Assembly (NCBI GenBank): GCA_025093985.1
Contig: JACAAK010000014.1
Coordinates: 434,001-498,000 of the forward strand
Origin: Calvatia gigantea
Taxonomy: Eukaryota; Basidiomycota; Agaricomycetes; Agaricales; Lycoperdaceae
Direction of reading: 5' to 3'
Length of the DNA stretch: 64,000 nt
The notes under the pieces are model-generated. The model was given only the letters and a program-made list of their open reading frames with translations. It was not told where the DNA came from and ran no database searches. Shown one piece after another: positions 21,202 through 32,439 of this stretch. The translations under genes and the position numbers were made by a program. Each line of letters opens with the position of its first letter. The stretch's first letter is position 1.

Positions 21202-24200
21202 GTGCTACCTCAAGAGTCAAAAAACTTGTATCTAGGATATCAGACAAATTCTACATGATTCCTCAGAGAAGAAAGCATGAACTAAACCTAAAAGGAAAAA
21301 TACAAATGGCAAAAAAGGAGATAACAGTGAACACAATCATAGACTTGGAATGCACAACCAGCAGCATCAGAAAAAAACTAGTAGATGAAGAAGGACTTCC
21401 CACCCAAAAACTGGAACAACAAATCCTGGTATTAAACGCAGATGGAACACCAAATCAAGGCAGAAAAGTAACAGAAACAACCATGTTCGACATAGATATC
21501 CAAGGGCACAAAGAGTGGATCAAAGCTTCAGTTGTACAACTACAAGACCATGCAGAAGTTTTCTTAGGATATGACTGGCTGGTCAAGCACAATCCAGAAG
21601 TAGATTGGAACAATGGAGATGTTGAGATGAGTACACCACAGTAGCTACACTAGTGGTGGAGGGTAGTCATACTCACTGGGTTTGTTGAGATGTTGGTTGT
21701 AGACAGTTGCTAGAGGATATCTTAGAGGAATGGTGGGCAGTGGATAGACTTAATTGTCTAAGGAATGTATGCATACTACATAGGTCTTATATATCTAATG
21801 TCTCTGGTCTGTGTGCCATTCTACCTAATACAGGTGAGGACTTATCTGCCAGTAGCATATACAGAGCATACTGCATACATTGTTCTATTTAATAGACTAT
21901 GACCAGCAACCTAGAGTGTGGTCTAGTACATTGTTCATTATCTCTCTTCAAGAGTGAAGTACTCAAGAACCCGTTTCAGCTATAAATAGACTGAACCAAC
22001 ATAGTGGTATAGATTGAGATTCAACAGGAGAAATCAAGTTCACCCGATGCCTGCCAGACTGCCAAATCCCCCATTGGAATATCCCCATTATAGAATAAAT
22101 ATGAAGCATGGTCACTATAGAGGACTTATGGGAAGAAGAAGACGAACCAGACCCAACCAAACCAGAAGATTTACCAGATTATGTGCAACTGTTCATGCAT
22201 CTGTTTAACAAAACAATGTTTGACAAACTCCTAGAACAAACTGAATAGGACCATGAAATAGTCCTAACAGAAGATACCCCAAAGAAAATAAGTGCAGGAA
22301 CATACAACATGACGGTCAAGGAACAGGACGAACTCAAAGTGTTCATCAAGGAAAACCTGGAATCAGGACGAATATGACCATCAAAATCCCCATACACAGC
22401 ACCAACCTTCTTCATCCCCAAGAAAGACAGCTCCAAGAGGTTAATCCAAGACTATAGACAACTAAACAATGTAGTGGTCAAGGACAAGACACCACTACCA
22501 AGAATTGGCAAAGTAATCAACAAGCTTGGAAAGGCCAAGTATTTCAACAAACTCAACATTATCTGGGGATATAACAATGTCAGGATCAAGGAAGGAGATG
22601 AATGGAAAGCAGCATTCCTCACCAACGAAGGGCTTTTTGAACCAACAGTCATATACTTTGGGCTTAGCAACTTGCCAGGAACCTTCTCTAGAATGATGAT
22701 GAGCATCTTCCACAACCTCCTACAGAATAGGGATATCGTAAACTACATGGATGACTTCACCATCCTGGGCAACACCAAGGAACAATTAAAAGAGCAAACA
22801 ATACAATTCCTAGAATGAGCAGCCCAGTACAACCTATATTTCAAACACACCAAATGTATCTTCAATGCAAAAGAAATTCCAATGCTAGGAGTCAAAGTGG
22901 GGCATGGGTGAATTGAAATGGAAGAAGAAAAAGTAAAATCAGTATGAGATTGGTCTGAACCAAAAAACACAAAAGGGGTAGAAAGGTTTCTGGGCTTCGC
23001 TAATTACTACCGACGTTTCATCAAGAATTTTAGCAAGATCACAGGACCACTAAACAAACTCAAAGGAGTAACTACATGGGAATGGAACCAAGAGCATCAA
23101 GCTGCATTCGACCATCTCAAAAAATGTATCACTGAAGAACCCATCCTAATACTGCCACAAAGACAATGCCAGTTTAGGGTAGAAGTCGACGTGTCAGACT
23201 ATGCATTAGGAGGTATACTATCACAGCTTCAGGAAGACAAATGGCACCCAATTGCTTTCACATCATGAACACTATCACCAGTGGAATGCAACTACGAAAT
23301 ATATGACAAAGAACTGCTGGCCATCGTCCACACCCTGAAGGAATGGAGACACTACCTACTAGATGCCAAAGAAAAATTTGAAATCTGGACCAACCATGAG
23401 AACCTGAAGTATTACCAAGAACCACAAAAATTGAACAGACACCAAGCCCAATGGTACCTACACCTACAAGACTACAACTTCACACTATGACATGTACCCA
23501 GAAAGACTAATACAAAGGCCAACCTATTGTCCAGAATCCATCAGATACTAGAAGAACAGGAGGATAAACTAGTTACTATAATCCAAGAAAGCTGGCTATA
23601 GACAGAAAACACAGATGACACTATGCTCTTATGGGCAGAATTGTTCCTCAAGCCAACATTCCTAGAATGAATCCGGAACAAGCCTCAGTGTGAAACAGCA
23701 GTTCTCACCGAGTTAAGAAAGTAGGAGTCCAAGCTCACCAAGGATCATGGAGTTGTCTACAGACAAAATAGTACATATGTCCCACCTGACTAGAAACTGT
23801 AGGAAGAAATTCTAGCACAATATCATGACATCCCAGATACTGGGCACCCAGGCCAGCATAGAATGATGGAACTAATAGACCATGACTACTGGTGGCCAAC
23901 AATTCAGAACAATGTAAAAAGGTACATCTGAGGGTGCCAAGCCTGCCAGAAAAATAAAACGAGAATAATGCCACTCAAATTGCCACTCCACCCCCTCCCA
24001 ATACCAAATGGACCTTGGGAAGAAATCAGCATTGACATGATTGGACCATTACCAGAGTCAAAAGAGAAAGACATAATACTAGTCATCATCAACTGGTTCA
24101 CAAAAATGATACAACTCATAGCAACAACAACAGATGTTTCATCCAAAGATGTTGCAAGGGTATATCGAGATGAAATATGGAAGCTACATGGATTACCAAG

Positions 24201-25121
24201 GAAAGTGCTCAGTGACCAAGGACCTCAGTTCATGTCAGAATTTACCAAGGAGCTGTTCAAAGGGCTCAGCATAGAACAAAATCTATCAATGGTATACCAT
24301 CCACAGACTGATGGACAGATGGAATGCATCAACAGAGAAGTAGAGACATACATCCACCTGTATTGCAATTACAATCAAAATGACTGGGCAGAGTGGCTCC
24401 CTGTCATGGAATTCCAATACAACAATAAATGACATGGAGGAACACAGGAAATGCCATTCTTTCTAAACTATGGAAAAAACCCATGGAAAGGCAAGAACGA
24501 ACCAACAACAAACAACCCCATTGCCACAGAGTTCCTAAAACACCTTCAGGCTGCCCAAGATAATGCCACATCGGCACTATGGACATATCAAGAGAAGATG
24601 AAACAGCAACATGACTATAGTAAAATCTACACCAGGACATATCAGATAGGCAATGCAGTGTGGCTAGAGAACACCAACATCCATACTAATCAAGCATCAA
24701 AGAAACTAGGCCAGAAATGGTATGGGCCTTTCCTTATTAAGGAAAAAATAGGAGAAGCGGTATATCGGCTAGCACTACCAGATGGATGGGCCATCCATAA
24801 TGTATTCAATGAACAGCTTCTAACACCAGCTCACAAGGCTGAGTTCCTGAGCCAGAAACAGCCATCAGCACCCAACCCAGTCATTGTCAACAATAAAGAG
24901 GAATATGAAATAGAAGAGATCTACGGACGAAGGAAACGCGGAAGGGGCTATCAATTCCTGGTCCATTGGAAGGGGTACAGCAATGAAGAAGATATGGACA
25001 GTGGAATCCAACTTGGAAATGCAAAAGATGCCATACAGGACTACCAAAAAAGGCATCCAGAGGATACCCATAAAAAAGGGGGCAAGAAACACAAAAAAGC
25101 ATTGAACAAACCAACCAGACC
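21202..25121 (+). pseudogene. A2 pol, interrupted by a solo LTR
   Basis: The protease region is at 21300-21620, where the catalytic D-S-G has become D-L-E. RT spans about 22250-22950, with N-Y-M-D-D at 22740-22754. RNase H is about 23160-23490. The integrase is about 23820-24760, with the core open at 23968-24432. A chromodomain-like end lies at 24900-25060. Stops are mainly TGA where A3 has CGA (for example 22377, 22817, 22909), plus TAG from CAG or TGG. It is not functional. Confidence 0.9.
21620..22026 (+). repeat. Ty1/copia-like solo LTR (407 bp) with 5-bp TSD GGAGA
   Basis: It begins TGTTGAGATGAG and ends GATTCAACA, the TGTTG...CAACA termini usual for Ty1/copia LTRs. It is flanked by perfect GGAGA repeats (21615-21619 and 22027-22031). 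Removing it with one GGAGA joins A2 pol sequence collinear with A1 and A3. A TATAAATAG box lies near the 3' end. No copia internal region is present. Confidence 0.88.
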
Positions 25122-25339
25122 TGTGACAACCTTAGTCTGATAAGACCTCAGGTTACAGCTTAGGCTAAGTCTTGAGGGTGAATAAGGGGAGAGAAACTAA
25201 GTGGTTAAGCGTACCAAATACAGGAGTATGTATGTATGCTTAAATACTACAGGAACATCCAGTTGAATGGATGGGGAACTACATGAAATGTCCGATAGGG
25301 ATGGTGTTGTAGTTAGTTGGAGTCATACTTGGAGATCGC
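25122..25339 (-). repeat. A1 3' LTR, right fragment (displaced by inversion)
   Basis: On the minus strand this is the remaining roughly 218 bp of a family-A LTR, ending TGTCACA at 25122. It starts GCGATCTCC, which continues the fragment at 4602-4692 after the shared GCGA. It retains the ACGCTTAACCA segment. It lies between A2 pol and the C 5' LTR, exactly what is expected if C had inserted into the A1 3' LTR and the segment were later inverted. Confidence 0.92.
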
Positions 25340-26138
25340 TGTGGAGATCAGACAGCACCTGACACTGAAAAGTGTCATGTACGCGTCCTCCTCCCACTAC
25401 TCCACTTCACCGACAATGCCTTTCACTTCCGAGAATGATGACCAAGACACCGACCCCAAAAATCCCATTTCTGAGCCATCCAGAAGTCCAGATCATACAC
25501 AATTTCCTAATTCGGAAGTCCCGACCACGGAAGCTCCAACCTCCGAACTCCACCTCGCCCGCCCGTACTTCTCATTTCCGACTCTAAAAAACTTACGGAC
25601 CGCTTTTCTATTCACTTATTATACTTTTTCTACATTCCTCATAATTTAGAACCTCATAGAATGAGCTTCTGGCCCATCTTCATCCCTGCTAGTATGTTTT
25701 TCTTTGTTCTCTCTCTAAAATTTACATTCTACTCTTTGTAATTTGGGTGCACAGCCCACCATTCTCCTCTATAAAAACCTGTATACTTTGTTGTAGTCAG
25801 GTAGCTACGAATTAGCCAAGTTTCGACTCGAAGTCTCTGTCTCTAGCCTATTTCTCTAATCTATCTCTCTTTCTCTCTTCTCTCTCTCGTCTCGACACCG
25901 AATCGCCACGCAATTGTAAATGCCGCCTTCCGAACATTCAGTAATCGCTCTCGACACATTTCCGGACCCTTCTCTTATTGTTCCGAGCCTTCAGAACAGA
26001 TTTATCCTCCGTTCCGTTGTCTCATCATTTTCGTGATCTCCACTCCTACCTGCCCTTTCTAACACAATCCCTTTGGTCAAGAACAACATCGGACGGACGC
26101 CAACATGCTCGTGCACCTAGCCGTAATCTCCCTCTTCA
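25340..26138 (+). repeat. Family C 5' LTR (799 bp)
   Basis: It runs TGTGGAGATC to CCCTCTTCA and pairs with 4693-5491. The TCGC before it (25336-25339) matches GCGA at 4689-4692 in reverse complement. The duplication is 4 or 5 bp, depending on where the LTR end is set. Confidence 0.93.
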
Positions 26139-26140
26139 TT

Positions 26141-26156
26141 TGGAGCCCACTGCGAG
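26141..26156 (+). promoter_or_regulatory. Family C primer binding site, tRNA type
   Basis: TGGAGCCCACTGCGAG begins two bases after the LTR. Its complement ends in CCA and has the lengths of a tRNA acceptor and T-stem 3' strand. I found no complement in the C LTR, unlike families A and B. The tRNA identity was not determined. Confidence 0.6.
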
Positions 26157-26227
26157 GGAGGCTTCTTGACCAATTTAATCACCTATCCTAATCACACAAG
26201 CCCCTATCCTTATCTCGCCAGTCATCT

Positions 26228-27573
26228 ATGCCTATGCCATTGCGACCAGAATCACCCGAACCACAGCCATTACCATTCCGACCCCGATTTGTGGCTGATG
26301 ATGCCAACAACCCATTCCAAACACCATTGTGACCATCATTTATTCCTGCCCACTGGACTCCAGGCATTCCAGCACCTCATCAATCAGTTCCCTTTCCAAC
26401 TCCGAGACATGCTATGCCTGCGCCGCATGACAGGAGTACTCCGAGATTTGATGGACATCCCCTCTCGTTGAAGCGCTTCTTTGATGAAATTGATATTCTT
26501 GGACAAAACAGTCAGCTTACTGGTCGAGAAAAGATTCAGCACTCACTTCGGTACCTCGACTGGAAAGAGTATGAAATCTGGCGAAGCCAACGCGCAGCCC
26601 AGGGAAATGACTGGGACACTTTTAAAAAGGAAATTATGGCACTTTACCCTGGAGCCAATGAAGATCGCAAATATACTATCATTGACCTCGAAATTCTCGC
26701 TGATAGGCAATCCCGGGAGCCCATGCATTCGCGATACCAATATGGAGAGTATTACCGGAATTTTGTCACCATCACAGAGTGGCTCTGGATGAGTGGCGAA
26801 ATCTCTCGATGAGAACGTGACACCTTATTCCTCAATGGTTTCGACCCGGCATTCAAGCAAAAGGTGCTTTCATGGCTACAAATCAAGTATCCTGATCACC
26901 CCCTGTACAAACCATGGTGTATGGAAGACATTCACGAAGCTGCGAAATTTTTCCTATCTGTGAACTCAGCTTTGAGCGAGCCAGGACCTCACCTCATTTC
27001 ACCAACAATTCCCCAACCTCACTATACAGTCCCAGCAGCCATAGAACAACCACGAGAGACCTATGATCTCACATTGCTTGAACAACTTATTGTCTCTGAT
27101 GCCTTTGTCTCCAAGCTCGCAGGGAAGTTGGGAATTGGACACCAAGGAAACTCTCAATCCACTCCTTCAATATCTAGCCAACCATCCATGTCTGAATCTT
27201 CGAGCCGATGACCATGCATTGAGGGATGTATAGGATGTCTCGACCCATCCCACTATCTCTCTGCATGTCCAGCTATCTCTGACTACATATCACGAGGACT
27301 CTGCAAACGCGATGCCACTAACCAAATTATATTACCTGATGGGACTCTTGTCACCAATCGCCTTGCACCTGGAAGATGTATCAAGGAGCGAATTGATAAC
27401 CATTACAAGACCAAGGGAGCATCCGCTGTCTCAACCAATATGTTCGAAGCTGTTCCCACTCCCCAACATCTCAATATCAGTACCTTACCCCTTCTGAAGT
27501 CAAAGAACCAGTCGAGACAGCTCTCAATGAAATCACCTCTCATGATCTTGAAGAACTTCGCCTTCTCGATAAT
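26228..27573 (+). pseudogene. Family C gag
   Basis: It begins at ATG 26228 with a Pro-rich stretch, followed by a capsid-like region (F-D-G-H-P-L-S-L-K-R-F-F) from about 26440. A CCHC knuckle, C-x2-C-x4-H-x4-C, lies at 27227-27268. Stops at about 26330, 26810 and 27209-27211 are all TGA at expected Arg or Trp positions. The frame changes after about 27440. Confidence 0.82.
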
Positions 27574-30500
27574 GTGGCTGTAACCTCACTCAAACAGGCT
27601 GAAGAACTCCGAAAACGTGTTGAAAATGCAACCAAGGCTAAGTCCAGCTCAGCCATGAACACTCGAGGATCATCTAAGGGCAAAAATGATGGCCCAGCCT
27701 TGAAGAACCCTCCGCAGAATTCCCCAGCAACCCAAGGTGCAGCCGACAACAAGAATAGTGCTCCGAATACCCATACTCCACAATTCCGCTACACAACGCC
27801 AATCGAAGACCCGAACATTGTCCAAGAAGTAATCCAGAAAGGACTCGAAAGCACTATCACGCTTACCCAGCGAGAACTCCTTGCAGTCGCACCTGATGTT
27901 CGTCGCTTCATCAAGGAACAAGTCACCACAAAACGAGTACCCAGCACCAGCTCAGTATCGACACTTGAAGATGCCACGGCAAGTAAACCACTCGAATCAT
28001 TTACTAATCACACCTCCCAACCCGCTGGCCTTATCGTCGTGAACACAGTCGAGGACCTACGAACTATCCAACTTAATATTGAGGGAAAAGTTGATGTTGA
28101 TGCAATCTTGGATGAAGGGTCCCAGATAATTGGGATTCGACATGACGTATGGGAACGATTAGGACTAGCTATGCGACCTGACCAAGTTATGGTTATGGAA
28201 TCAGCAAATGCATCGCGAGACTCAACAATTGGACTCTTACCAAATCTCAAGGTATCTATAGGCAATTGTGACTTCTACCTTCAGGTCCAAGTCATCGAAC
28301 ATGCTTCGTATGAAATGTTACTTGGGTGACCATTCCTCACCCTCACACAGGCAAGTACTTGACACTTCACCAATGGGGACTCTCATATCACCCTCGTTGA
28401 TCCCAATACCCACTCCGTTATCACCATTCCCACCAAGCCTCGTATTCGTTCCACCCAACCTAGGAATTCAGGTTTTTAAAGGTCAATGATTCGGCCAATA
28501 GTCGAGGAGACAAACAAATATATCAGTCAAAGAAGACAAGTCAAGTTAATCAGCTCACCTTATCAGTTTCACCACTATCCTGCTCTATGATCGCCCCACT
28601 CGCATTTACTACTACCCCCTTTGAAACACTCCAGAAACCCAAGGAAATCTATGAAATATCAATCAGCACGTTACAAGAAATCTCGAACCCAGTATCCTCA
28701 CTCACATACAAGAAAGTCGCCAACCAAGTCAAGCCCGTCACAACCACACTACCAGAGGACTTCCGAATAGTCCATCACATCCCATCTAATCCCCTCGAGA
28801 CACTCCCTATACTCCCTACACATCCACCCGACTTCTCCCCAGGAAATCACTACACCAAGGAGCGAAAAGAGGCTATGAATATCAATAAGAGTGGATTTCT
28901 CTGGCCAGAGGAGGAAAAGCTAGTGCATTACCTTATCAGAGCACAGGAGGAAGGGTTTGCCTGGTGCGAAGAAGAAAAAGGAAAGTTTTCGTCAGATTAT
29001 TTCGACCCTATAGTCATCCCAACAATCGAACACGTACCGTGGAGTCTCAAAAACATCCCCATACCACCAGGAATCTTTGATCACGTCGTCGAAATCATAA
29101 AGGCCAAGATCGCGGCAGGAGTTTATGAACCATCAAGTTCTTCTTATTGATCGCGATGGTTTTGTGTGTTGAAGAAAGATGGAAAATCATTATGACTAGT
29201 GCATGATCTCCAACCACTTAACGCAGTCGTAGTCAAGGACAGCGGTGTCCCACCCATCGTCGAACAGTATGCGGAGTCATTTGGAGGTTGAGGATGTTAT
29301 GGAATCTTCGATCTTTTCATCGGATTCGACCAACGCGAGCTCACAGTGCAGTCTCGGGACCTTACCACCTTTCAGACACCCCTCGGAATGCTTCGCCTCA
29401 CATCTATCCCTATGGGGTACACCAATTCCATGCAAGTCCAGCACGGAGATCTCACATTCCTACTTCAAGATGAAATTCCCCATATCGCAGTCCCTTTCAT
29501 TGATGATGTCCCAGTCAAAGGACCCCTTACACGCTACGAAACCAACAATGGAGGCTTTGAGACCATTCCCGAAAACCCAAAAATCTGCCGCTTCGTATGG
29601 GAACACCTACAAAATGTCAATCAAGTTATACAACGCATAAAGCACACTGGAGGTACCTTCTCGGGGATCAAGTCACATATATGTGTCCCCTCCGCTCTTG
29701 TTGTTGGTCATCTATGCACGTACGAAGGCCGTCTACCTGATACTATGCAAGTACAGAAAGTAGTGGACTGGCCGCCCTGCAAAACACTCAACAAAGTCCG
29801 GGGATTCCTGGGAACAGTAGGAACAATCCGAATATTCATCAAGGACTATGCAAAGATAGCCCGACCACTCATAAACCTCACCCGAAAAGCTGTTGAATTT
29901 GAATTTGGAGAGGATCAGCAAATAACAATGGAAAAGTTAAAGGAGATGGTGAAGAACTCACCAGCTATACACGCAATCGACTATACAAGTGGCCGAGAAG
30001 TTATTCTAGCAGTCGACACCTCAATAATTGCAGTCGGGTACATTATATCCCAGCTCGGCACCGATAATTGTCGCTATCCCTCTCGATTCGGGTCCCTTGT
30101 ATTATCAGAAAGGGAGTCCAAGTATTCACAAGCGAAACTCAAACTCTTCGGCCTATTTTGTGCGTTGAAGGATTGCAGAATCTGGATAATTGGAGTGAAG
30201 AATCTTGTTGTTGAGGTCGATGCAAAGTACATTAAAGGAGTGATTAATAACCCAGATATCCAACCCAATGCCACAATCAACTGATGGATTGCAGCAATCC
30301 TCCTCTTCGATTTTCACCTATGTCATGTTCCAGGACATTCACATGGCCCAGATGGTCTATCGCGACGACCCTGAGCACCAGAAGACCCAGTTGATGACAA
30401 CAATGACTACGAAGAATGGATTGACCAAGCGGCGGCCCTCCTCCACGAGTGCGACTATCAGTCTGCACCACAGGAACACCAGGGCAACCCAAGTCTGCCT

Positions 30501-30902
30501 CGATGGATAGAACGAATGAACGCCTTTGGAACTGAAATTCTCAATGCGCCGTTGCAGCTGTTAAGTATCCTATCTACCCCGAAAACCCTCCCACATCTTG
30601 CACAATCTTCATCATCCAGTGCGACTGTAGCCGTGTTAACAAACTCAAGTCCCGGACAAGACCAGACTCAACCATCGCTAATACTGCGATCAGATAAGGT
30701 GCACAAACAAGATACGGACCTACTGAAAATCAAGAACTTCTTGAAGGACCCTTGAAGGAAGGAAGGGATGAGTGAAGATGAGTTCTGGAACCTGGTTAGA
30801 AAGGCTACGAAGTTTTTCTTGAAGGATGATCGGTTATGGCGAAAAGATCCTACAATGAAGCATAAGTTAGTAGTTGATGAAGATAAACGATTGGACTTAC
30901 TG
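27574..30902 (+). pseudogene. Family C protease, RT, RNase H and integrase start
   Basis: The protease-like segment has I-L-D-E-G-S-Q near 28105 (frame open 27574-28329). A linker follows at 28587-29150. The RT has W-F-C-V-L-K-K-D-G near 29160 and the F-I-D-D-V active site near 29496. RNase H shows A-V-D-T-S near 30010. The integrase N-terminus (30768-30902) reads up to the A3 insertion point and continues in frame at 6728 on the minus strand. Breaks include TGA at 28327 and 29148 and frame changes between domains. Confidence 0.88.
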
Positions 30903-31209
30903 TGTTATGAGTTTCCACCGATCATAACGAGTTCCATGCTATTCTACATTCCTAACTATCTACGTACCTGTTTCAGTTATTCTAGTCCAGCGTTCTCCGA
31001 TGATATGACTCGTACCAACTACCACGCCTTGACTGGACGTTTCATGTAGTTACTCCATCCGTTCAACCGGATAGATCTAGACGTATTTAAGCGTACATAC
31101 ACCCTGTTGTATTCGGTACGCTTAACCACCTTTGTTCTCTTTCCCTTACTCGCCCTCAAGACTTAGCCAGAGCTGCAACCTGAGGTCTAAACCGACTAAG
31201 GTCGTAACA
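30903..31209 (+). repeat. A3 5' LTR (307 bp)
   Basis: It runs TGTTATGAGT to GGTCGTAACA, preceded by TACTG (30898-30902), the target duplication. A TATTTAA box lies at 31084-31090. Confidence 0.95.
31118..31128 (+). promoter_or_regulatory. Family A self-primer segment in the LTR
   Basis: ACGCTTAACCA begins about 30 nt downstream of the TATTTAA box, where transcription should start. It is the exact 11-nt reverse complement of 31212-31222. The transcript 5' end could therefore fold back and prime its own reverse transcription, as in Tf1. Confidence 0.75.
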
Positions 31210-31211
31210 TT

Positions 31212-31222
31212 TGGTTAAGCGT
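31212..31222 (+). promoter_or_regulatory. Family A primer binding site
   Basis: TGGTTAAGCGT, two bases after the 5' LTR, pairs over 11 nt with 31118-31128. It also starts TGG like a tRNA primer site. Self-priming is preferred because an 11-nt match in the LTR at the expected start site is unlikely by chance and family B has the same layout. Confidence 0.75.
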
Positions 31223-31290
31223 CATCACCTCACCTTGCAGGAAACAGAGTTGAAAAAGACTCGAACCACGATGAACCCAGGAGCTATTAT

Positions 31291-32439
31291 ATGAGCTCGA
31301 ACCCCGACGAATACAGAGAACCGCAGCTTGAAGTTACAGACGACGAACTTGAAACAGACAGCGAAACCAAATCATCAGACGAAGAAGCAGAGAACCCCGA
31401 AGTACCTGCACCAGAAACGGCTGTAGCAAGCAACGAACCCGGAGAAACCACACAAGGAGCAAACCCAACAGGAGTAGAAGCAGTTATATCAGAACTCTTC
31501 GACGAACTCGACATAGCAGAAGAACAACTAGAACAACAGGAGAATCAAGACACCGAAACAGAATCAGAATCAGGAGACTCAGTAATGACGGACAATACTG
31601 CACCTACCACAGCCCCGAGCACAAAAGGGCTCGTACCTGACCCAGGGTTCTTTGATGGAACACGAACCAAATTCGACGACTGGTGGAGAGCCATGACACT
31701 CTTCATGAAATTCAACAAAGTCAGCACGGCAGATGATAAAGCTATAGCAGTCTTGGCCAGACTGAGGGGAGGAACAGCAGGAGCATATGCAGCAATGAAA
31801 GCACCACAAATCCTGGAAGGAGAAGACTCTGTAGACTGGAAGGTCTTTGCAGAAGAATTCAAATGAACCTTCTCGGATGATGCCATGAACACAAAGGCAG
31901 AATGGCAAATCGAAAAATTCAAACAAGGAAATAGGAACACGGCCGACTACCTCATCGAATTTGAGGTACTGAAGAACAAGGCAAAAACTGACAACCGACA
32001 TGCCATGTTCCTATTACGAAAAAATGCCCGACAAGATATCATCCACACCATCACAGGCTACCCTCCAGCCGCACGACCCGATACGTACCCAGAATGGAAG
32101 GAGGCCATACTAGCAGTTGGACAAGGATACGAAGCATCCGAATACCGAGGAGATAAGAAAACTAACTCGGGAACTACTTATGGAGGAATGGGAGAACCCA
32201 TGGAGATAGGAAGCAGGCGACATGTGTTCAATGCAAAAGGGGAACCCAAATGCTACAACTGCGGAATATTCGGACACATGTCCAAAGACTGCAAGAAACC
32301 CAAAGGATTAACATGCTACAACTGCGGCAAAATCGGACACATAGCCAAAGCATGCACCGCACCAAAGAAAGTACAGATCCGAGCAATAGATGAGGCAAAA
32401 CCAGAGGAACACCAGGATTTTTCCAGAGACTCCGAGTAG
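31291..32439 (+). pseudogene. A3 gag (one in-frame TGA)
   Basis: This is a Gag polyprotein with an acidic N-terminal region, a capsid-like core from about residue 115 (F-D-G-T-R-T-K-F-D-D-W-W) and two CCHC zinc knuckles. The knuckles are C-Y-N-C...H...C near 32250-32290 and 32315-32355. TGA at 31864-31866 interrupts the core at a position where A2 has Lys. The rest is open to the TAG at 32437-32439. The GGATTTTT run at about 32417 lies at the overlap with pol, which is in the -1 frame. Confidence 0.9.

Larger units (their letters stand above)
19656..25121 (+). mobile_element. Ty3/gypsy family A copy A2, degenerate, 3' end displaced
   Basis: This is a 5' LTR, gag and pol of family A, cut at 25121 (just before the ORF3 position) by the end of the A1 3' LTR. 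Because A1 was inserted here, the A2 3' part should lie beyond the left edge of the window. A copia-like solo LTR (21620-22026) sits inside its pol. It is as decayed as A1, with many TGA codons at CGA positions and few CpG. Confidence 0.92.
25340..30902 (+). mobile_element. Ty3/gypsy family C, 5' half
   Basis: It holds the 5' LTR, tRNA-type primer site, gag, protease, RT and RNase H, and the start of integrase. It is cut at 30902 by the A3 5' LTR, after the TACTG target sequence. The remainder is at 4693-6728 (minus). It has several frame changes and TGA stops but is less decayed than A1 and A2. Confidence 0.92.
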
